In this document: positions 61,597 through 64,000 of the stretch, piece by piece
Layout: the number at the start of each line of letters is the position of its first letter
Numbering within the stretch: the first letter of the stretch is position 1
DNA from: Pseudoxanthomonas koreensis_A
GTDB lineage: Bacteria; Pseudomonadota; Gammaproteobacteria; Xanthomonadales; Xanthomonadaceae
Length of the DNA: 64,000 nucleotides
Direction of reading: 5' to 3'
Assembly: GCF_041890415.1 (NCBI RefSeq)
Contig: NZ_CP169056.1
Span: 1,302,001 to 1,366,000, forward strand
Notes under the pieces: generated by a model
Told to the model about the DNA's origin: nothing
What the model saw: the letters and a program-made list of their open reading frames with translations, nothing else
The model's database searches: none
Program-made: the position numbers and the translations under genes

Positions 61597-64000
61597 GCCC
61601 ACGCCGCGCCCCGTTCCGGGGGCGCGGCAACTGGACTGGCCAGCAATACCGCCTCCCAGCCATCGGGCAGTTGCACCCACTTGAAGGAGAAGTCGTACGG
61701 CATTCCGGTGGACGCGAGGAAGCGCGGAATAGTCAGCACGTCGTCCCACTTGTGGTAGAGGCAGAGTGCGAGCATCGGATGGAACCTGCGGATGGTCCGG
61801 CGCGCACCTTCCAGCGCCGGGACCTCCGACCCCTCGATGTCCATCTTGATCAGGTCCACGCGCGCCAGGCCCGCCCGCTCCACATAGTCATCGATGGTGA
61901 TGGTGGGGATCAGTTCCTCGCTGCCGTCGCCACCATCGGCGCCGACCGAGGTCGCGCCCTGGAGCCGGGCCTGGCGGATCGTGACCTGGTCGCCGCTGCG
62001 GTCGGACAGGGCGAGGCGGTTGACCACCACCCGGTCCGCGATGCCGTTGAGTGCGTTGTTGTATTCGAACAAGGCGATGTTCTCGTCGAGCAATTCGAAA
62101 GCGTGGACCTGGCAGTCGGCTCCGGTTTTGGCGCAGAACAGCGCGGCGGTGTCCCCGACGAACGCCCCGGCATCGATGATGACGTCACCCGGCCTGACCC
62201 GGAAAGTGTCGTTCTGATACTGGTCGTAGAGCACGTCGTGGATGCTCAGCACCCACTCGTAGGTGGCCAGGCGGAAGTCGTATCCTTGCGAGCGCAGGTC
62301 CTGCAGGCTGTAGGTGCGACCATCAACCACCACCGGTGCACGCGTTTCCGCGCGGATGCGCCGGACCTCGGCGCGGTAGGCGGCCATCTCGTCCGGATCG
62401 ACCAGGTCGATTCCGCCCCATCGCCTGGCGAACCACACCAGGAAGCGTGCACGCTCGGCATCCGGCAGCTTCTCGTACACAAGCGAGGAAATGGTGGCGG
62501 CATGGGGGGCATACCGGCGCATCAGTGCCTGCAGGCGCTCCGTGTCAGCACTATCCAGGCAGGCCCCAAGTGTGGCCAGGTCCGACGCAAACAGGGATGG
62601 TGCAGGAGCCGGGCCGAACACGGCCTGGACCACCCGTTGCGCTACCTGGCCGTCGTTCAATGCGCAGAAGCGCTCGCGGAAGGCGGCGTAGCGCTGCGCG
62701 TACTGTTCCTGCACTTGCGGCAGCGTGGTCAGCAGCCGGACAAGTTCGGCCGTGGTCCGGGCAACCGGGCCGGGAAGGTCGTGATCGACATCCAGGTACA
62801 GCCCGCGCACCTGTGTCTCGTACTGCTCCAGGTCGTAGCAATAGAACAGGATGGGGCGGCCGGTGACCGCATAGTCGAAGAAGACCGACGAGTAGTCGGT
62901 GACCAGGATGTCGGCGATGGCGCACAGGAGCGAGATGTCGTCCACGCCCGAGACGTCCCGCACGTTGTGGGGCAGGGCGGCTTGGTCAAGTCTGCTGGCG
63001 ACCAGGTGGTGGCCGCGCAACAGGAGGATCTGCCCGGGCGCGAGCGCAGCGGAAACCGCCTGCAGGTCCAGCTGCAGGTCGAGGTCAAAACGCCAGTTGC
63101 CTAGCGGCTTGTGGTCGCGCCAGGTCGGGGCATAGAGGATGAATCGGGCATCTGCGGGCAAGCCAAGCCGGCCTGCCAGAGCGGTGCGGTCCAGGCCTGG
63201 GTCCAGCAACGGGTCGGTCAGCGGATAGCCGGCCTCGAGGGCTTGGCCGTCGTAACGGAAGGCGCGGCGCAGCGTCTGCGTGGAGAACGGATTGGGGCTC
63301 AGCAGGGTGGTCCAACCCTGCGATTCGGCATGGAAACTTTCGCGCGCATCCGCCTCTGGTCCGTCGACCTCGATGTCATACCCCAGCCGCTTGAGTGGCG
63401 TCCCATGCCAGGTCTGGAAGTAACAGGTCTGCGGTTTTCGTCCAGGCACCGGGAAGCGGATGTTGTTCACCCGGTATTTCGCCGTCGCCAGCAGTCGGTA
63501 GTATTCGGCCGACCCCCGGGCTATGCGTTGTGGATTCCCCGGGATCGATTCCCGGCCCGAATAGGCCCACACGCAGCGCAGGTCCGGGCGCATCCGGTGC
63601 AGGGCTTCGTAGATGTAGCGCGGGTTGCCGGCATAGCTTTTGCCCAGGAAGCTTTCGAACAGCACGAGGGTGTCGTCCAACGGCAGTTCCTCAAGCCAGC
63701 GCGGAAATGCGGCGCGGGCATCCTCTGCCTGGACGACTGCCTGGTGCCGCTCCCACGGCCCGGTCAGCAGAACCAATGATCCCAGGCTGTCGCTCAGGTA
63801 CGCCGACAGCCCGCAGTTGCCCATGCGGGCGTTGAAGAAGTGCCGGCCCTGCGTCTCCGCCGGCCGGGGACGCAAGGGGGCCTCCACGCCAGCATCGTCA
63901 ACCAGCAGCACGTCCCAGCGCTGCAATCCCTTGGCATGCAACCCTGCCAGGGGCACATGGGCATTGGCGTTGGTGGAGAAGACGATGTCGACGGTGGCCG
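61593..64000 (-). CDS. CDP-glycerol transferase-like/FkbM methyltransferase fusion (N-terminus cut by window)
   Basis: About 801 residues visible; the frame runs to the window edge without a stop (ATVDIVFSTNANAHVPLAGL precedes the first internal start), so the gene continues upstream. The first part has a Glyphos_transf domain: YFQTWHGTPLKRLGYD, FILYAPTWRDH, LVTDYSSVFFDYAVTGRPIL. The last 230 residues form an FkbM-type methyltransferase: DVIIDAGAFVGDTAALF, VHAFELLDEN and LIKMDIEGSE. The product probably adds a phospho-polyol and an O-methyl group to a surface or flagellar glycan. Confidence 0.85.
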   Translation of the reverse strand, partial: ATVDIVFSTNANAHVPLAGLHAKGLQRWDVLLVDDAGVEAPLRPRPAETQGRHFFNARMGNCGLSAYLSDSLGSLVLLTGPWERHQAVVQAEDARAAFPRWLEELPLDDTLVLFESFLGKSYAGNPRYIYEALHRMRPDLRCVWAYSGRESIPGNPQRIARGSAEYYRLLATAKYRVNNIRFPVPGRKPQTCYFQTWHGTPLKRLGYDIEVDGPEADARESFHAESQGWTTLLSPNPFSTQTLRRAFRYDGQALEAGYPLTDPLLDPGLDRTALAGRLGLPADARFILYAPTWRDHKPLGNWRFDLDLQLDLQAVSAALAPGQILLLRGHHLVASRLDQAALPHNVRDVSGVDDISLLCAIADILVTDYSSVFFDYAVTGRPILFYCYDLEQYETQVRGLYLDVDHDLPGPVARTTAELVRLLTTLPQVQEQYAQRYAAFRERFCALNDGQVAQRVVQAVFGPAPAPSLFASDLATLGACLDSADTERLQALMRRYAPHAATISSLVYEKLPDAERARFLVWFARRWGGIDLVDPDEMAAYRAEVRRIRAETRAPVVVDGRTYSLQDLRSQGYDFRLATYEWVLSIHDVLYDQYQNDTFRVRPGDVIIDAGAFVGDTAALFCAKTGADCQVHAFELLDENIALFEYNNALNGIADRVVVNRLALSDRSGDQVTIRQARLQGATSVGADGGDGSEELIPTITIDDYVERAGLARVDLIKMDIEGSEVPALEGARRTIRRFHPMLALCLYHKWDDVLTIPRFLASTGMPYDFSFKWVQLPDGWEAVLLASPVAAPPERGAAWA

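Overview
The window is GC-rich, very densely packed bacterial DNA. Gene order and protein sequences point to a polarly flagellated gammaproteobacterium of the Xanthomonadaceae/Lysobacteraceae (Stenotrophomonas, Pseudoxanthomonas, Luteimonas or Lysobacter type). The evidence is the FlhF/FleN/FliA/CheYZA flagellar block, strong -24/-12 (sigma-54) promoters in front of flagellar operons, and many ATGA stop/start overlaps. I see no tRNA, rRNA, CRISPR array or intact insertion sequence.

Layout. 1-4 kb: the end of a POT peptide transporter, a rhomboid protease, a lysine-rich histone-like repeat protein, a small acidic protein, a GNAT-like protein and a DUF3298-type lipoprotein. 4-11.5 kb (minus strand): an M3 peptidyl-dipeptidase lipoprotein, ferredoxin-NADP reductase, a PQQ-type sugar dehydrogenase lipoprotein, an ABC exporter and two small cytochromes c. 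11.5-19.3 kb (plus): an RND efflux operon with one adaptor and two different inner-membrane pumps. 19.3-24.9 kb (minus): a tightly overlapped six-gene operon, in transcription order a TIM-barrel (EboE-like) protein, a LuxS-like enzyme, a sugar-phosphate cyclase of the dehydroquinate synthase superfamily (EboD-like), a UbiG-like methyltransferase, a UbiA-like prenyltransferase (EboC-like) and a cytochrome P450. This is the best candidate for an undescribed system. 25.2-26.1 kb: a pocket with unusual codon use, a frameshifted RHS/YD-repeat remnant and two doubtful small ORFs. 26.1-27.7 kb: a TetR regulator with a clear palindromic operator and an alpha/beta hydrolase.

27.7-52.7 kb (minus) is a flagellar and chemotaxis region: a globin-coupled diguanylate cyclase; flhB-flhA-leader ORF-flhF-fleN-fliA-cheY-cheZ-cheA; an EAL-domain membrane protein; fliLMNOPQR; and fliEFGHIJK. 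Sigma-54 promoters are visible before flhB, fliL and fliE, and a sigma-28-like promoter sits in the 3' end of flhF just before fleN-fliA.

52.8-64 kb (minus) is a glycan locus adjoining the flagellar genes: a multi-module glycosyltransferase, two CDP-glycerol glycerophosphotransferase-like proteins (one fused to an FkbM methyltransferase and cut by the window end), a DegT-family sugar aminotransferase, a GT2 protein and an ATP-grasp/HAD fusion. A near-consensus sigma-54 promoter before the aminotransferase ties at least the distal half of this locus to flagellar regulation. The natural inference is flagellin glycosylation.
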